Assembly (NCBI GenBank): GCA_035582835.1
Contig: JAYKAV010002574.1
Coordinates: 481,073 to 545,072 of the forward strand
Direction: 5' to 3'
From: Phoebastria nigripes
Taxonomy: Eukaryota; Chordata; Aves; Procellariiformes; Diomedeidae
DNA: 64,000 nucleotides
Under the pieces are notes generated by a model, which worked only from the letters and a program-made list of their open reading frames with translations, was not told the origin of the DNA and did no database searches. Positions within the stretch are counted from its first letter, which is position 1, and each line of letters opens with the position of its first letter. This document shows, one piece after another, positions 63,101-64,000 of the stretch. Position numbers and translations under genes: made by a program.

Positions 63101-64000
63101 ACAATAAACAAGATTTTGTTCCAGCCACATGCGAGTTGCAGATTGATGGGCTTTTCAGTTCAAAATGGCTAAGCTTTCCTGCAAAGAGAAAAAATTTGGA
63201 AATCTAGAGCACAACTCTGAATTTTAATTTCTGAAAGAGAAAAAATAATCTAATAAGGCTGGTTGAATGATAACATACAAGAACTCTTCATATTCAGAGG
63301 TCTCATTGTAGGACATCTTACTTACAGACACCAAATGTTCTGTGGCATAATTCTCCTATAAACATAATTTGAGGACTTTAGTTCATGATGACTCATTAGA
63401 ATCTGATGGGAGAGGTTATACAAAAGTATCTGTCATACAGAAATGATTACTATTTTATCATACCACAATGTCAAGAAGCCAAAGTCAGAACCTTCTGCTT
63501 TTGTACAAGCACCTGAGAGAATACAGGCCAAATGCTCAAGAATGGCAGCAGTAATGACCAGATGCAACACGCATGCAAAGCATAGGTGTGAATTTTATTA
63601 GGTTTTTTTTTGTTACAACTCAGACTGTCCCTCCAACTATCATGTTTTATTTTTCTGCCTAGGTATCTCAATTGATGTATAACCACCATAACTAAGCAAT
63701 CTGCCATTTCCTTTTCTCCCCACTTCTGCCTTTTCCTTCCCACCAGAAGCATGAAATTGAAGCATGAAGGGAAGTACACACAGGGTTTTGTGTTAAAAGT
63801 TAGTGGAAGAGGCAAGTGACTTTAAGGTATCTTTTCCTCCTTTGCAGCTCTTGCACTTGCTCCTGTGAGGGTAGGAAGAGGACAATGTGATTTCCCCCTT
63901 CATACCCCACTGGCTTGCGAGAAGGTCGGAAATAACCTGTGAATATTGAAAAGACCCACGGCAAATTAAGTCAGTCCTAGCCAACATCTTGGAAGTACCT

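Larger units (their letters stand above)
59126..64000 (+). other. Intron downstream of the teneurin exon (inferred, open at window end)
   Basis: The segment begins with GTAAGA and has no recognisable coding exon to the window end. It holds T runs at 59770-59791 and 60169-60187 and otherwise unremarkable AT-rich sequence. The next teneurin exon, expected to begin with two bases completing a G-initiated codon, is not visible here. Open frames in this stretch, such as the minus-strand one at 63471-63815, show no family motifs and read as chance frames. Confidence 0.55.

Noticed and set aside
1..64000. CRISPR arrays, bacterial operons, phage or tRNA/rRNA genes
   Set aside because: No regularly spaced repeats, ribosome-binding-site-led gene clusters or tRNA-like folds were seen; the sequence is clearly vertebrate.

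Overview
The window looks like bird DNA. It carries a CR1 LINE with the avian-type 3' end (two ATGATTCT octamers read on the minus strand), a solo endogenous-retrovirus LTR of a type common in many birds, and an older, heavily degraded CR1/L3-like LINE. It is AT-rich, intron-like sequence with scattered single N bases, as in a draft assembly. The presence of the LTR suggests a neoavian bird, but that part rests on memory and is an inference.

Only one segment is convincingly coding: a 210-bp exon on the plus strand at 58916-59125. It has a polypyrimidine tract and AG acceptor, a GTAAGA donor, and 70 codons' worth of open frame. Its peptide is rich in Ser/Pro, then acidic (DSDTDEDY), and aligns well with the alternatively used N-terminal cytoplasmic exon of teneurins (TENM family). 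TENM3 is the best guess among the paralogues. The splice phase is 1 at both ends, so the exon can be skipped without breaking the frame. The other ~63.8 kb is then intron: 58.9 kb upstream and at least 4.9 kb downstream. This fits the very long 5' introns of teneurin genes.

Layout: 1-2.1 kb, intron with an unexplained chain of minus-strand open frames; 2.1-15.2 kb, featureless intron with a weak MIR-like trace and simple repeats; 15.2-15.8 kb, solo LTR on the minus strand with a near-perfect 5-bp target duplication; 15.8-36.5 kb, intron with a 58-nt T tract at 20.8 kb; 36.5-38.1 kb, a compositionally distinct block with a small CpG-rich spot and a cluster of homeodomain-, MEF2- and E-box-like motifs, a candidate enhancer; 40.0-40.8 kb, old CR1/L3-like LINE; 43.3-44.2 kb, 5'-truncated CR1; 44.2-58.9 kb, intron with small tandem duplications, GC-rich patches and a MIR-like relic; 58.9-59.1 kb, teneurin exon; 59.1-64 kb, intron.

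I see no bacterial-type operon, CRISPR array, rRNA or tRNA gene, and no complete protein-coding gene. The open frames elsewhere are short and lack recognisable domains. The most noteworthy items are the cassette exon, the candidate regulatory block at 36.5-38.1 kb and the unexplained minus-strand open frames near 1 kb.
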